This document shows, one piece after another, positions 32,280 through 52,411 of a stretch of 64,000 nucleotides of DNA (positions within the stretch are counted from its first letter, which is position 1; each line of letters opens with the position of its first letter). The notes below the pieces were generated by a model. It was not told the origin of the DNA, did not search any database, and was given only the letters and a program-made list of their open reading frames with translations. Source of the DNA: Aliamphritea spongicola (GTDB lineage Bacteria; Pseudomonadota; Gammaproteobacteria; Pseudomonadales; Balneatricaceae). The translations under genes were made by a program, and so were the position numbers. The stretch spans positions 4,526,001 to 4,590,000 of the forward strand of contig AP025283.1 of assembly GCA_024347235.1 (NCBI GenBank). Reading direction: 5' to 3'.

Positions 32280-32880
32280 GCTAACGCCTCCTCAATTTTC
32301 TTAAGAGCAGCGACAGTAACCAGAACTTTATCGAAGCCTACCAGACTAACAGGATCGATGCCGGCAGCGTCGCGTACGTCAACGTGAGGTACGTTACGTG
32401 CAGCCAGATACAGATTCTGCTCTACGTCTTCAGTAATCAGCAGTACATTTGCCAGCTCAAGTTCATTCAACTTAGCAACAAACTGCTTGGTCTTAGGTGC
32501 TTCTACGCTGAAGTTATCAACAACAACCAGACGCTCCTGACGAACCAGTTCGGAGAAGATGCAACGCATAGCTGCGCGGTACATTTTCTTGTTTACTTTC
32601 TGAGCATGGTTACGCGGTGCAGCTGCGAAAGTCACACCACCAGTACGCCACAGAGGACTACGAATAGTACCGGCACGTGCACGGCCAGTACCTTTTGACG
32701 CCATGGCTTAGCACCGCCACCGCTTACAGCGGAACGGTTCTTCTGTGCCTTGGTGCCTTGACGACCACCGGCCAGGTACGCAGTAACGACCTGATGAACC
32801 AGTGATTCATTGAATTCTTTACCAAACGCCAGGTCGGAAACTTCAACAGATCCGCCAGCTCCTGCAAGATTCAGATTCAT
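32276..32880 (-). CDS. rplD: 50S ribosomal protein L4, frameshifted
   Basis: The repaired length is 201 residues. It starts [20 protein letters not shown]. One A is missing in the run at 32693-32696, inside the tunnel-loop motif [20 protein letters not shown]. In E. coli, L4 also represses the S10 operon at its leader; whether that holds here is not known. Confidence 0.96.
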
Positions 32881-32890
32881 TACAAACCCC

Positions 32891-33529
32891 TTAGGCGCCA
32901 GCTTTAACAGCTGATTTAACGATTACGTCGCCACCGGTGGCACCAGGGACAGCGCCCTTAACCAACAGCAGATTACGCTCAGCATCGATGCGAACAACTT
33001 CCAGGGACTGAACGGTTACACGCTCCGCACCCATGTGTCCTGCCATCTTCTTGCCTTTCCAAACGCGACCAGGAGTTTGACACTGACCAATAGAACCAGG
33101 AGCACGGTGAGAAAGTGAGTTACCGTGAGTAGCATCCTGCATGGAAAAGTTCCAACGCTTGATACCGCCCTGGAAGCCCTTACCTTTGGACTGCCCGGTT
33201 ACATCAATTTTCTGACCCGCTTCGAAGCGTTCAACAGTCAGTTGATCACCAACATTAATTTCTTCGTCACCAGACAGACGAAACTCCCACAAACCACGAC
33301 CTGCTTCGGTCTCAGCTTTGGCAAAGTGACCTGCCATTGCTTTAGTTACGCGGTTAGCGCGACGTGAACCTACAGTTACCTGCACAGCAGTGTAACCATC
33401 GGTATCAGCAGTCTTAACCTGAGTAACTCGGTTCGGTTCCACCTCGATGACTGTGACTGGCACTGACACACCATCTTCATTGAAGATGCGCGTCATACCT
33501 GCTTTACGTCCGATTAAACCTACAGACAT
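32891..33529 (-). CDS. rplC: 50S ribosomal protein L3
   Basis: The protein has 212 residues from the ATG at 33529 ([20 protein letters not shown]); an in-frame start at 33607 is rejected because L3 begins exactly here. The peptidyl-transferase-proximal loop [20 protein letters not shown] carries the glutamine ([18 protein letters not shown]) that PrmB methylates in E. coli. The frame is intact. Confidence 0.97.
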   Translation of the reverse strand: MSVGLIGRKAGMTRIFNEDGVSVPVTVIEVEPNRVTQVKTADTDGYTAVQVTVGSRRANRVTKAMAGHFAKAETEAGRGLWEFRLSGDEEINVGDQLTVERFEAGQKIDVTGQSKGKGFQGGIKRWNFSMQDATHGNSLSHRAPGSIGQCQTPGRVWKGKKMAGHMGAERVTVQSLEVVRIDAERNLLLVKGAVPGATGGDVIVKSAVKAGA

Positions 33530-33632
33530 TTTTCTAACCTCAATTGCCAGTTGTGTACGGGGCTTTTTACCCGCTATGGCTGCCCGTCCAGGGCATTCCA
33601 CACGCAAACTAAAAGTCTGCGCATCTGTCTAA

Positions 33633-33942
33633 TTAGCCTAAGCTAATTTGCACTTCGACACCCGCAGCAAGGTCTAGCTTCATCAGTGCGTCAACAGTTT
33701 TTCTGTTGGCTCAACGATGTCCAGAACACGCTTGTGAGTGCGGATTTCGTACTGGTCACGTGCATCTTTGTTCACGTGTGGCGAAATCAGCACTGTAAAG
33801 CGCTCTTTGCGAGTAGGAAGTGGGATCGGACCATGCACCTGAGCTCCAGTCCGCTTAGCAGTCTCAACGATCTCCTGAGCGGAAGAGTCAATCAGGCGAT
33901 GATCAAAAGCTTTCAGACGAATTCTGATTTTTGGTTCTGCAT
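33633..33942 (-). CDS. rpsJ: 30S ribosomal protein S10, frameshifted at both ends
   Basis: Restoring one A near the start (T run in 33927-33932) makes the ATG at 33942 the true start, [19 protein letters not shown]. Restoring one A in the run at 33698-33702 gives [20 protein letters not shown] and the TAA at 33633. The result is exactly 103 residues, the family length; the apparent start at 33955 is an artefact. S10 heads the S10 operon and also serves as NusE in antitermination. Confidence 0.94.
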
Positions 33943-34011
33943 TTCGATCACACATTTCCTAGATTGTTAAACGGCTCTATGCCGACCTAGCCCCAATTAA
34001 TGGGGTAGCGC

Positions 34012-34040
34012 ATTCTACTTAACCCCTATAGGCAAGTCAA
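34012..34040 (-). promoter_or_regulatory. S10-operon promoter
   Basis: On the minus strand TTGACT (34035-34040) and TAGAAT (34012-34017) are 17 bp apart. The leader of about 65 nt starts with a CCCCA/TGGGG hairpin (33991-34005) before the rpsJ ATG. Confidence 0.75.
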
Positions 34041-34138
34041 GGCTATTTATTAACCAGTAATACCATCACCCGACTTATACATAAGGAGCCTTAATTTTGC
34101 CTGCAAGTCTGGACACTTAACCCCAACCCGCAAGCACA

Positions 34139-34162
34139 AAAAAGACCCCGAAGGGTCTTTTT
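34139..34162 (-). terminator. Terminator after the distal tuf copy
   Basis: AAAGACCC (34141-34148) pairs with GGGTCTTT (34153-34160) around a 4-nt loop; on the minus strand it is followed by a T run. It closes the rpsL-rpsG-fusA-tuf operon ahead of the S10 promoter. Confidence 0.88.
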
Positions 34163-34178
34163 CAGGCAAGATTATCGA

Positions 34179-35402
34179 TTATTCGATGATCTTAGCAACA
34201 ACGCCCGCACCTACTGTACGACCGCCTTCACGGATCGCAAAGCGCAGACCTTCTTCCATCGCGATTGGGTTGATCAGGGTAACATCCATCTTGATGTTAT
34301 CGCCTGGCATTACCATTTCTACGCCTTCTGGAAGCTCACAAGCACCGGTGATGTCAGTTGTACGGAAGTAGAACTGCGGACGGTAGCCTTTGAAGAATGG
34401 AGTGTGACGACCACCTTCATCTTTGCTCAGTACGTATACTTCACCTTCGAAACGAGTGTGAGGAGTGATAGAACCTGGCTTAGACAGTACCTGACCACGC
34501 TCAACGTCGTCACGCTTAGTACCACGCAGCAGTGCACCGATGTTCTCACCTGCACGACCTTCGTCCAGCAGCTTACGGAACATTTCTACACCAGTACAGG
34601 TAGTAGTCTGAGTTTCGCGGATACCTACGATCTCAACTTCAGAACCAGTGTTAACGATACCACGCTCAACACGACCAGTTACTACAGTACCACGACCGGA
34701 GATTGAGAATACGTCCTCGATTGGCATCAGGAACGGCTGGTCAATTGCACGCTCTGGCTCTGGGATGTAAGAATCCAGAGTTTCAACCAGAGTCTTAACT
34801 GCAGTTGTACCCAGTTCGTTGTCGTCCTGGCCGTTCAGAGCCATCAGAGCAGAACCTGGGATGATTGGAGTGTCATCACCTGGGAAGTCGTACTGGTCCA
34901 GCAGCTCACGCAGCTCCATTTCAACCAGTTCCAGCATCTCAGCGTATTCTTCAGAATCAGCACCGCCGCAATCTTCAGCCAGCAGGTCTGCTTTGTTCAG
35001 GAATACTACGATGTAAGGTACACCTACCTGACGAGACAGCAGGATGTGCTCACGAGTCTGTGGCATTGGGCCATCAGTCGCACCACATACCAGGATCGCA
35101 CCGTCCATCTGAGCCGCACCAGTGATCATGTTTTTAACATAATCGGCGTGACCCGGGCAGTCTACGTGCGCGTAGTGACGGTCGTTAGAATCGTATTCAA
35201 CGTGAGAAGTTGCGATAGTAATACCACGCTCACGCTCTTCTGGTGCATTATCGATACCGTCAAACGCTACCGCTTCACCACCAAATACTTCTGCACATAC
35301 GCGGGTCAGTGCCGCTGTCAGAGTTGTTTTACCGTGGTCAACGTGGCCGATTGTACCAACGTTAACGTGCGGCTTACTACGTTCAAATGCTTGCTTAGCC
35401 AC
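34179..35402 (-). CDS. tufA: Elongation factor Tu, copy in the str operon
   Basis: This 407-residue intact GTPase delivers aminoacyl-tRNA to the ribosome. The G motifs are GHVDHGKTT (G1), [12 protein letters not shown] (G3) and NKAD (G4). The start is a GTG at 35400-35402 (read [13 protein letters not shown]) behind AGAGG. The encoded protein appears identical to the second copy at 50695-51918; the few base differences I see are silent. It lies 29 bp downstream of fusA. Confidence 0.97.
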   Translation of the reverse strand: MAKQAFERSKPHVNVGTIGHVDHGKTTLTAALTRVCAEVFGGEAVAFDGIDNAPEERERGITIATSHVEYDSNDRHYAHVDCPGHADYVKNMITGAAQMDGAILVCGATDGPMPQTREHILLSRQVGVPYIVVFLNKADLLAEDCGGADSEEYAEMLELVEMELRELLDQYDFPGDDTPIIPGSALMALNGQDDNELGTTAVKTLVETLDSYIPEPERAIDQPFLMPIEDVFSISGRGTVVTGRVERGIVNTGSEVEIVGIRETQTTTCTGVEMFRKLLDEGRAGENIGALLRGTKRDDVERGQVLSKPGSITPHTRFEGEVYVLSKDEGGRHTPFFKGYRPQFYFRTTDITGACELPEGVEMVMPGDNIKMDVTLINPIAMEEGLRFAIREGGRTVGAGVVAKIIE

Positions 35403-35431
35403 GATCAATACCTCTTAAATAATTAGGTAAT

Positions 35432-37522
35432 TTATTTTGCGTTGATTACCGCATCGGCAACCGCTTTCGGCGCTTCAGCGTAATCAGAAAATTCCATAGA
35501 ATAGGTAGCACGACCCTGTGTAGCGGAGCGCAGATCGGTCGCATAACCGAACATCTCGCCTAAAGGTACCTGGGCATTAATGATTTTGCCCGAGCTACTG
35601 TCTTCCATGCCTTGCACAATACCACGACGACGGTTCAGGTCTCCCATCACATCGCCCATGTAGTCTTCCGGCGTTACTACTTCTACCTTCATCATCGGCT
35701 CAAGCAGGCAAGGATCAGCTTCCTGTGCATACTTTTAAGCGCCTGAGATGCGGCAATTTTAAACGCCATCTCGTTAGAGTCAACATCATGGAAAGAACCG
35801 TCAAACAGACGCGCCTTCAGGCCGATCAGCGGATAACCGCCAATGACACCGTTCTTCATCTGCTCTTCTATCCCTTTCTGTACCGCAGGGATATATTCTT
35901 TCGGTATCGCACCACCAACAATCTCGTTAATGAACTCCAGACCTTCATCTTCAGACGGACTGAACTCCACGACAACGTGACCATACTGACCACGACCACC
36001 GGACTGACGAACAAACTTATGATTCGCTTCAACCGGCTGACGGATCTTTTCACGGTAAGCCACCTGAGGCTTACCTATATTCGCTTCGACACTGAATTCA
36101 CGGCGCATACGATCAACCAGGATATCCAGGTGTAATTCACCCATACCCGAGATGATGGTCTGACCGGTTTCTTCGTCGGTTTCAACGCGGAATGACGGAT
36201 CTTCCTGAGCAAGTTTGCCCAGTGCGATACCCATCTTTTCCTGGTCTGCCTTGGTTTTCGGTTCAACAGCAACCGAAATAACCGGCTCAGGAAACTCCAT
36301 CCGCTCCAGAACAATCTTCTGGTTCGGATCACAAAGGGTGTCACCGGTGGTTACATCCTTCATACCGATCAGAGCAGCGATATCGCCTGCGCGAACTTCT
36401 TTAATCTCATCACGGTTATTGAGTGCATCTGAACCATACGGCCGACACGCTCTTTTTACCCTTAACAGAGTTTACAACACTGTCACCGGAAGCCAGAACG
36501 CCGGAATACACCCGTACGAAAGTCAGTGTACCTACAAAAGGATCGGTTGCGATCTTAAACGCTAACGCAGCAAACGGTGCATTGTCATCCGCCTCACGGG
36601 TTTCAAACACTTCACCGTCTTCGTCTACAGCACCTTCAATCGCTTTAACTTCGATCGGAGATGGCATGTATTCGATGACTGCGTCCAGCATTGCCTGCAC
36701 GCCTTTGTTCTTGAACGCCGAACCGCACTGCATCAGCACGATATCGTTATCCAGTGTACGGGCACGCAGACCAGCTTTGATTTCTTCGTCAGACAAGTCA
36801 CCTTCTTCAAGGTACTTATCCATCAGCTCTTCTGATGCTTCAGCGGCCGCTTCGATCATCTGCTCACGCAGCTCTTCAGCTTTCGCCTGCAAGTCTGCAG
36901 GAATGTCAGCAAGATCATAGGTCATGCCCTGATCACTTTCATTCCACAGAATTGCTTTCATACGAATCAGGTCGACAACGCCCTTGAAATCGTCTTCAGC
37001 ACCAATTGGCATATTGATCGGTACAGCGTTTGCACCGAGACGTTCTTTCAGCTGATCAACAACCATATAGAAGTTAGCACCGACACGGTCCATCTTATTG
37101 ACGAATACCATGCGGGGTACTTCATACTTGTTAGCCTGACGCCATACTGTTTCAGTCTGAGGCTGCACACCAGAGGACGCACACAGCACCACAACAGCAC
37201 CATCAAGAACACGCAGGGAACGCTCAACTTCAATTGTGAAGTCAACGTGCCCCGGTGTATCGATGATATTAATGCGGTGGTCTTCGAACTGCTGGTTCAT
37301 GCCCTTCCAGAAACAGGTAGTCGCCGCAGAAGTGATGGTAATACCACGCTCCTGCTCTTGCTCCATCCAGTCCATGGTTGCCGCACCATCGTGTACTTCA
37401 CCGATCTTATGAGAAAGACCAGTGTAGAACAGCACCCGCTCAGTAGTCGTGGTTTTACCCGCGTCTACGTGTGCGCAGATACCGATGTTACGGTAACGTT
37501 TGATAGGCGTTTTACGAGCCAC
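35432..37522 (-). CDS. fusA: Elongation factor G, three frameshifts
   Basis: EF-G is the translocation GTPase. Repaired length is 697 residues. G1 reads [16 protein letters not shown] and G3 [20 protein letters not shown]. Three A losses are needed: run 36453-36457 ([16 protein letters not shown]), TT at 36419-36420 ([14 protein letters not shown]) and run 35733-35736 ([19 protein letters not shown]). The first two lie within about 40 bp and together shift the frame by two. Only after all three is the length a whole number of codons. Confidence 0.96.
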
Positions 37523-37540
37523 AACACAATCCTCAGATAT

Positions 37541-38031
<491 letters not shown>

Positions 38032-38141
38032 TCAGGTTATTTCAGGAATGGATACCTGACCTTACTCTTATGTGTTTGCGATCTAGCTAAGTAGTTTGCA
38101 CCCTAAAAGGGTTTGACTGGCTTTGCTGTCCCGAAAAACTA

Positions 38142-38561
<420 letters not shown>

Positions 38562-38580
38562 TTATTATCCCATCACGAAA

Positions 38581-38608
38581 GGGCCGAGATTGTACTCAAT
38601 CTCGGCCC
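38581..38608 (-). terminator. Terminator hairpin after rpoC
   Basis: A perfect 12-bp stem, GGGCCGAGATTG (38581-38592) with CAATCTCGGCCC (38597-38608), has a 4-nt loop. The following T tract on the minus strand is short (TTTCG), so some read-through into rpsL is likely. It lies 25 bp after the rpoC stop. Confidence 0.8.
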
Positions 38609-38633
38609 ACCAGGTCAATAATCGACCAGATTT

Positions 38634-42855
<4,222 letters not shown>

Positions 42856-42921
42856 TTTCTTCGGCTCCTCGGGAGTATGCCGCCGAACATATTTGTCGGC
42901 GGCAAACTATCCGTTAACGGC

Positions 42922-47021
<4,100 letters not shown>

Positions 47022-47116
47022 CTAAGTTCCCCAGCATCTGCACCTGAAAGATTCGTCCAGACCGAAGGTTAATTCTCGATCTGTGAACCGCTATTATTAT
47101 TCTGACTAATAACGGA

Positions 47117-47144
47117 AAAGGCCGGTGACATTTTGTCACCAGCC
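47117..47144 (-). terminator. Attenuator-like hairpin between rplL and rpoB
   Basis: On the minus strand GGTGACA and TGTCACC pair around AAA, extended by GGC/GCC, and TTTT follows. E. coli has a partial terminator at the same place that sets the ratio of ribosomal protein to polymerase expression. Confidence 0.7.
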
Positions 47145-47191
47145 GTATGCGTATCAGCTATTAACTAGCGTGACACAAGGCATAAAAGCCC

Positions 47192-47563
47192 TTACTTAAC
47201 TTCAACAGACGCGCCAGCTTCTTCCAGAGCAGCTTTCAGCTCTTCAGCTTCTTCTTTGCTAACGCCTTCTTTAACTGCTGCTGGAGCGCCGTCTACCATA
47301 CCTTTAGCTTCTTTCAAGCCCAGGCCAGTAGCTGCACGAACAGCCTTGATTACGTTAACTTTCTTGTCGCCAGCAGCAGTCAGAATTACGTCGAATTCAG
47401 TCTGTTCTTCAGCAGCACCGCCAGCGTCGCCGCCAGCAGCAACAGCTACAGCAGCAGCTGCAGATACGCCGAATTTTTCTTCCATTGCTTCAACCAGCTC
47501 AACAACATCCATTACAGACATTTCAGCGATTGCATTCAAGATATCATCTTTAGACAAAGACAT
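47192..47563 (-). CDS. rplL: 50S ribosomal protein L7/L12
   Basis: This 123-residue intact protein has an N-terminal dimerisation helix pair ([20 protein letters not shown]), an Ala/Gly hinge (about 36-52) and a C-terminal factor-binding domain ([20 protein letters not shown]). It forms the ribosomal stalk with L10. Confidence 0.97.
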   Translation of the reverse strand: MSLSKDDILNAIAEMSVMDVVELVEAMEEKFGVSAAAAVAVAAGGDAGGAAEEQTEFDVILTAAGDKKVNVIKAVRAATGLGLKEAKGMVDGAPAAVKEGVSKEEAEELKAALEEAGASVEVK

Positions 47564-47627
47564 GGTTCAATTCCTAAAATAGGGAGCTCAGTAAGCTCGT
47601 ATAATCTATTTAAAAAGCGCTTTAAAA

Positions 47628-48121
47628 TTAAGCTGCTTCTTGTTCTTTCTGTTCGCGAAGGGCCGCCAGAGTGCGGACCAGCTTGCCTGCTGCAGCTTCT
47701 TTCATAGTGCTCATCAGCTTGGCAATAGCTTCGTCGTAAGTTGGCAGAGAAGCCAACATGTCTACAGCAACTACTTGGCCTTCAAACACAGCGGTTTTCA
47801 GCTCAAACTTGTCATTGCTCTTAGCGAAATCCTTCAGAATCCGCGCACCGGCACCTGGGTGCTCAGTGGAGAATGCAATTAGAGTAGGGCCTACGAATGA
47901 TTCATTCAGACATTCGTAATCAGTACCTTCTACTGCACGGCGAGCCAGGGTGTTACGTACGACTTTCAGCCATACACCCGCTTCACGTGCCTGCTTACGC
48001 AGTTCAGTCATTGTCTCAACGGAAACACCGCGTGAGTCAGCAACAACAGCAGAAAGAGCACCTTTAGCAGCTTCCTGGACTTCAGCGACGATCGCTTTTT
48101 GTCTTCGAGTCCTAATGCCAC
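47628..48121 (-). CDS. rplJ: 50S ribosomal protein L10, frameshifted near the start
   Basis: The start is the GTG at 48119-48121 (read [20 protein letters not shown]) behind AGGAG. One A is missing in the run at 48096-48100, after LEDKK. The repaired length is 164 residues; a longer frame beginning at 48227 arises only from the lesion. L10 anchors the L7/L12 stalk and, with L12, represses its own mRNA leader. Confidence 0.95.
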
Positions 48122-48334
48122 GATTTACTCCTGGGTTAGTCTTAATCGACTGTTTACCAATCGTTTTATCCACACGTGGATAAAACGCCGAGTACGGTGG
48201 TTGAATTGATCCTGTTAAGGGGATCACACCGTCTGCGCAGGCCGGAAACCATTAAGATCAGCAACTAAGCCAACCACCTGCGGTCTTTGACGGCCCCTGC
48301 AATAAATTGCAGAGACCCTCAATTTTTTACTGGC
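48122..48334 (-). promoter_or_regulatory. rplJ mRNA leader (L10-type)
   Basis: This 213-nt untranslated stretch between rplA and rplJ is where the L10-binding leader lies in other bacteria. It contains a perfect 11-bp inverted repeat with a 2-nt centre, GTTTTATCCAC (48163-48173) and GTGGATAAAAC (48176-48186), just upstream of the ribosome binding site. I cannot fold the whole leader reliably by eye. Confidence 0.6.
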
Positions 48335-49030
48335 TTAGAATGACAGTGAAGACTGATCAATCGCCAGACCCGGTCCCATAGTAGTGGACAGGGTTACTTT
48401 CTTAACGTATACGCCTTTCGCAGAAGACGGCTTCAGCTTCTTCAGCTCAGCCATCAGTGCTTCAACGTTGCCTTTGATCGCAGCAGCGTCAAAATCAACC
48501 TTACCAACACCTGCGTGGATGATACCGTTCTTGTCAGTACGGAAACGCACCTGACCAGACTTAGCGTTGTTAACAGCAGTTACAACGTCTGGAGTTACAG
48601 TACCAACTTTAGGGTTAGGCATCAGGCCACGTGGACCCAGAACCTGACCCAGCTGACCAACAACGCGCATTGCATCCGGAGTTGCAATCACAACGTCAAA
48701 GTTCAGGTCACCGCCTTTGATCTGCTCTGCCAGGTCTTCGAAACCTACAACATCAGCACCGGCTTCTTTTGCTTTATCAGCATTTTCGCCCTGAGCAAAA
48801 ACAGCAACACGTACTTCTTTACCAGTACCGTGAGGCAGTACGCTTGAGCCACGAACGTTCTGATCAGATTTACGTGGGTCAACACCCAGGTTAACTGCAA
48901 CGTCTACAGACTCTTTGAACTTAACAGCAGATACTTCAGACAGTACTGCTACAGCTTCTTCAACTGAGTATTGCTTACCAGGCTGAACCTTCTCAGCAAT
49001 CGCCTTCTGGCGCTTAGTCAACTTAGCCAT
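48335..49030 (-). CDS. rplA: 50S ribosomal protein L1
   Basis: This 231-residue intact protein ([40 protein letters not shown]) forms the mobile E-site stalk. In E. coli it represses the rplKA mRNA. The start overlaps the rplK stop by one base. Confidence 0.97.
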   Translation of the reverse strand: MAKLTKRQKAIAEKVQPGKQYSVEEAVAVLSEVSAVKFKESVDVAVNLGVDPRKSDQNVRGSSVLPHGTGKEVRVAVFAQGENADKAKEAGADVVGFEDLAEQIKGGDLNFDVVIATPDAMRVVGQLGQVLGPRGLMPNPKVGTVTPDVVTAVNNAKSGQVRFRTDKNGIIHAGVGKVDFDAAAIKGNVEALMAELKKLKPSSAKGVYVKKVTLSTTMGPGLAIDQSSLSF

Positions 49031-49464
49031 TATTCAACACCTTCTACGTTCAGACCCATGCTACGTGCACTACCGGCGATAGTACGAACAGCTGCATCCA
49101 TATCAGCAGCAGTCAGATCAGCCATCTTAGTCGTTGCAATCTCTTCCAGCTGTTCACGGTTAACCGTACCAACTTTCTCAGTGTTCGGACGACCAGAACC
49201 GCTCTTCAGGCCTGCAGCCTTCTTCAGCAGTACAGATGCTGGCGGGGTCTTGGTGATGAAGGTAAAGCTACGGTCTGCGTATACAGTGATAACAACAGGA
49301 ATCGGCATACCGCTTTCCATGCTCTGAGTCTGAGCATTGAACGCTTTACAGAATTCCATGATATTTACACCGTGCTGACCCAGTGCAGGACCAACTGGTG
49401 GACTTGGGTTTGCAGCACCGGCAGCAACCTGCAGCTTAATGTAAGCTTCGATTTTCTTAGCCAT
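49030..49464 (-). CDS. rplK: 50S ribosomal protein L11
   Basis: This 144-residue intact protein carries the proline-rich N-domain [20 protein letters not shown], where thiostrepton binds and which is needed for RelA activation. It lies between nusG and rplA. Confidence 0.97.
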   Translation of the reverse strand: MAKKIEAYIKLQVAAGAANPSPPVGPALGQHGVNIMEFCKAFNAQTQSMESGMPIPVVITVYADRSFTFITKTPPASVLLKKAAGLKSGSGRPNTEKVGTVNREQLEEIATTKMADLTAADMDAAVRTIAGSARSMGLNVEGVE

Positions 49465-49516
49465 GTTTAACTCCTAATGGGTACAAGCGCCTTTCAGCTC
49501 CCCGCTTTCAAATACG

Positions 49517-49552
49517 GAAAAACCCCAGCGCCCACAAAGGACCGCCGAGGTT
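49517..49552 (-). terminator. Terminator or attenuator after nusG
   Basis: AACCTCGGCG and CGCTGGGGTT (minus strand) pair over 10 positions including G-T pairs, followed by TTTTT. It separates secE-nusG from rplK. Confidence 0.7.
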
Positions 49553-49569
49553 ATAACCACACATTTTTA

Positions 49570-50103
49570 TCAGGCTTTTTCGACCTGACCAAATTCCAGC
49601 TCAACCGGAGTCGAGCGACCGAAGATCAGCACTGCAACCTGCAGGCGGTTCTTCTCATAATTCACTTCTTCAACAACGCCGTTAAAGTCAGCAAACGGAC
49701 CATCAGTAACACGAACCATTTCACCCGGTTCGAAGACAGTCTTAGGACGCGGCTTATCAGCACCACTCTCAACACGCTGCAAAATAGCATCCGCTTCACG
49801 CTCAGTGATCGGCGCTGGCTTATCAGCAGTACCACCGATAAAGCCCATTACACGTGGAGTATCTTTAACCAGGTGCCAGGTCTCGTCATCCATATCCATC
49901 TGAACCAATACATAGCCCGGATAGAACTTACGCTCTGACTTACGCTTCTTACCTTCTTTGATTTCGACAACTTCTTCAGTCGGAACCAAAATATCGCCGA
50001 AGCGATCTTCCATACCGGCCAGTTCAACGCGCTCCTTCAGGGAGTTCATTACGCGTTTTTCGTAACCGGAATACGCATGTACAACGTACCATCGCATAGC
50101 CAT
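49570..50103 (-). CDS. nusG: Transcription antitermination factor NusG
   Basis: This 177-residue intact protein has an NGN domain ([40 protein letters not shown]) and a C-terminal KOW domain ([20 protein letters not shown]). It couples RNA polymerase to Rho and to ribosomal S10. secE lies 13 bp upstream. Confidence 0.97.
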   Translation of the reverse strand: MAMRWYVVHAYSGYEKRVMNSLKERVELAGMEDRFGDILVPTEEVVEIKEGKKRKSERKFYPGYVLVQMDMDDETWHLVKDTPRVMGFIGGTADKPAPITEREADAILQRVESGADKPRPKTVFEPGEMVRVTDGPFADFNGVVEEVNYEKNRLQVAVLIFGRSTPVELEFGQVEKA

Positions 50104-50116
50104 GCTCTTTTCCTCT

Positions 50117-50485
50117 TTAACCGATTACGCCGGATACAAGCCAGCTCAGCGAAGAATCAAGACCCCACAGCAGCAAACCCACGATCAGAACAGCAACTGT
50201 TACGATCAGAGTTGTTTGCGCAGTCTCCTGACGGCTCGGCCAAACTACTTTTCGAATTTCTGCTTTAGCTTCTTTAAACAACGTAAAGAAAGCCGCACCC
50301 TTCTCTGTTTGCAACGCAACAAAACCAGCCACCAGAGCTAATACAATAAGCGCCAGCACACGGTACAGAAGAGACTCTTCAGAATAAACCGAATTACCAA
50401 CCACACCTGCAACAACAAGCACAGCCACTACAAGCCATTTAAGCCCGTCTAATTTTGAACCTTCGGAAGTCGCTTTAGAATTCAC
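50117..50485 (-). CDS. secE: Protein translocase subunit SecE
   Basis: This 122-residue intact protein has three predicted membrane spans, the E. coli-like long form. The conserved cytoplasmic hinge [20 protein letters not shown] precedes the last span. It partners SecY. It lies between tRNA-Trp and nusG. Confidence 0.95.
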   Translation of the reverse strand: MNSKATSEGSKLDGLKWLVVAVLVVAGVVGNSVYSEESLLYRVLALIVLALVAGFVALQTEKGAAFFTLFKEAKAEIRKVVWPSRQETAQTTLIVTVAVLIVGLLLWGLDSSLSWLVSGVIG

Positions 50486-50546
50486 GTTCAGCCTCGGTAT
50501 CTGAAGAATTGCTTGATTTCATTGTGATGCCAACCCTGAAAAGGAT

Positions 50547-50622
<76 letters not shown>

Positions 50623-50694
50623 ACTGCAATAGGGAGGCAAATAATACACGCCTCCTGAGTAGTAGCAAGCTTTAACTTGCTAAAAATTCAAAGA

Positions 50695-51918
50695 TTATTC
50701 AATAATCTTTGCAACAACGCCCGCACCTACTGTACGACCGCCCTCACGGATCGCAAAGCGCAGACCTTCTTCCATCGCGATTGGGTTGATCAGGGTAACA
50801 TCCATCTTGATGTTATCGCCTGGCATTACCATTTCTACGCCTTCTGGAAGCTCGCAAGCACCGGTGATGTCAGTTGTACGGAAGTAGAACTGCGGACGGT
50901 AGCCTTTGAAGAATGGAGTGTGACGACCACCTTCATCTTTGCTCAGTACGTATACTTCACCTTCGAAACGAGTGTGAGGAGTGATAGAACCCGGCTTAGA
51001 CAGTACCTGACCACGCTCAACGTCGTCACGCTTAGTACCACGCAGCAGTGCACCGATGTTCTCACCTGCACGACCTTCATCCAGCAGCTTACGGAACATT
51101 TCTACACCAGTACAGGTAGTAGTCTGAGTTTCACGGATACCAACGATCTCAACTTCAGAACCAGTGTTAACGATACCACGCTCAACACGGCCAGTTACTA
51201 CAGTACCACGACCGGAGATTGAGAATACGTCCTCGATTGGCATCAGGAACGGCTGGTCAATTGCACGCTCTGGCTCTGGGATGTAAGAATCCAGAGTTTC
51301 AACCAGAGTCTTAACTGCAGTTGTACCCAGTTCGTTGTCGTCCTGGCCGTTCAGAGCCATCAGAGCAGAACCTGGGATGATTGGAGTGTCATCACCTGGG
51401 AAGTCGTACTGGTCCAGCAGCTCACGCAGCTCCATTTCAACCAGTTCCAGCATCTCAGCGTATTCTTCAGAATCAGCACCGCCGCAATCTTCAGCCAGCA
51501 GGTCTGCTTTGTTCAGGAATACTACGATGTAAGGTACACCTACCTGACGAGACAGCAGGATGTGCTCACGAGTCTGTGGCATTGGGCCATCAGTCGCACC
51601 ACATACCAGGATCGCACCGTCCATCTGAGCCGCACCAGTGATCATGTTTTTAACATAATCGGCGTGACCCGGGCAGTCTACGTGCGCGTAGTGACGGTCG
51701 TTAGAATCGTATTCAACGTGAGAAGTTGCGATAGTAATACCACGCTCACGCTCTTCTGGTGCATTGTCGATACCGTCAAACGCTACCGCTTCACCACCAA
51801 ATACTTCTGCACATACGCGGGTCAGTGCCGCTGTCAGAGTTGTTTTACCGTGGTCAACGTGGCCGATTGTACCAACGTTAACGTGCGGCTTACTACGTTC
51901 AAATGCTTGCTTAGCCAT
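50695..51918 (-). CDS. tufB: Elongation factor Tu, copy in the tRNA-tufB operon
   Basis: This is a 407-residue intact frame with an ATG start, apparently identical in protein sequence to the copy at 34179-35402. About ten scattered silent differences are visible, mostly toward the 3' half. It lies between the four-tRNA cluster and tRNA-Trp, as tufB does in E. coli. Confidence 0.97.
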   Translation of the reverse strand: MAKQAFERSKPHVNVGTIGHVDHGKTTLTAALTRVCAEVFGGEAVAFDGIDNAPEERERGITIATSHVEYDSNDRHYAHVDCPGHADYVKNMITGAAQMDGAILVCGATDGPMPQTREHILLSRQVGVPYIVVFLNKADLLAEDCGGADSEEYAEMLELVEMELRELLDQYDFPGDDTPIIPGSALMALNGQDDNELGTTAVKTLVETLDSYIPEPERAIDQPFLMPIEDVFSISGRGTVVTGRVERGIVNTGSEVEIVGIRETQTTTCTGVEMFRKLLDEGRAGENIGALLRGTKRDDVERGQVLSKPGSITPHTRFEGEVYVLSKDEGGRHTPFFKGYRPQFYFRTTDITGACELPEGVEMVMPGDNIKMDVTLINPIAMEEGLRFAIREGGRTVGAGVVAKIIE

Positions 51919-51986
51919 GTCTGTTTATTCCCAGTAAAAGGTCATAATGCTGTGTGTATAACTACCACGTCGCCACATACAACAAA

Positions 51987-52012
51987 GGGTAGATATATTG
52001 CTATATCTACCC
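51987..52012 (-). terminator. Hairpin between tRNA-Thr(GGT) and tufB
   Basis: A perfect 11-bp stem (GGGTAGATATA with TATATCTACCC) is closed by GCAA on the RNA strand, a GNRA tetraloop, and followed by TTTG. It could be a partial terminator or a processing signal separating tRNA from mRNA. Confidence 0.6.
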
Positions 52013-52023
52013 TCTGTAAATTC

Positions 52024-52098
52024 TGGAGCTCATGGGCGGATTTGAACCGCCGACCTCACCCTTACCAAGGGTGTGCTCTACCCCTGAGCTACATGAGC
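52024..52098 (-). tRNA. tRNA-Thr (anticodon GGT)
   Basis: This 75-nt tRNA has encoded CCA, acceptor GCTCATG, and anticodon loop TTGGTAA inside the stem CACCC/GGGTG. It is last of the four-tRNA cluster before tufB. Confidence 0.96.
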
Positions 52099-52108
52099 AC
52101 AACATAAG

Positions 52109-52182
52109 TGGAGCGGGTAGCGGGAATCGAACCCGCCTCATCAGCTTGGAAGGCTGATGTAATACCACTATACCATACCCGC
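52109..52182 (-). tRNA. tRNA-Gly (anticodon TCC)
   Basis: This 74-nt tRNA has encoded CCA, acceptor GCGGGTA, and anticodon loop CTTCCAA inside TCAGC/GCTGA. Confidence 0.96.
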
Positions 52183-52206
52183 TTCTCTAGCCTGTATGGC
52201 TTTAAA

Positions 52207-52290
52207 TGGTGGTGGGAGGTGGATTCGAACCACCGAAGCTTGCGCGTCAGATTTACAGTCTGATCCCTTTGGCCACTCGGGAACCCCACC
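52207..52290 (-). tRNA. tRNA-Tyr (anticodon GTA)
   Basis: This 84-nt class II tRNA with a long variable arm has anticodon loop CTGTAAA within CAGA/TCTG, and encoded CCA. Confidence 0.96.
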
Positions 52291-52314
52291 TTACCATACT
52301 TCGCCATTGCTAAA

Positions 52315-52390
<76 letters not shown>

Positions 52391-52411
52391 ATCAGCAGCG
52401 AAGTGGCGCAC

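Noticed and set aside
35692..36460. Programmed frameshifting in fusA, rpoC, secY and others
   Set aside because: No slippery heptamer with a downstream pseudoknot recurs. The lesions sit in ordinary runs scattered through dozens of unrelated genes, and each repair restores a standard single-frame protein. Sequencing error is the simpler reading.
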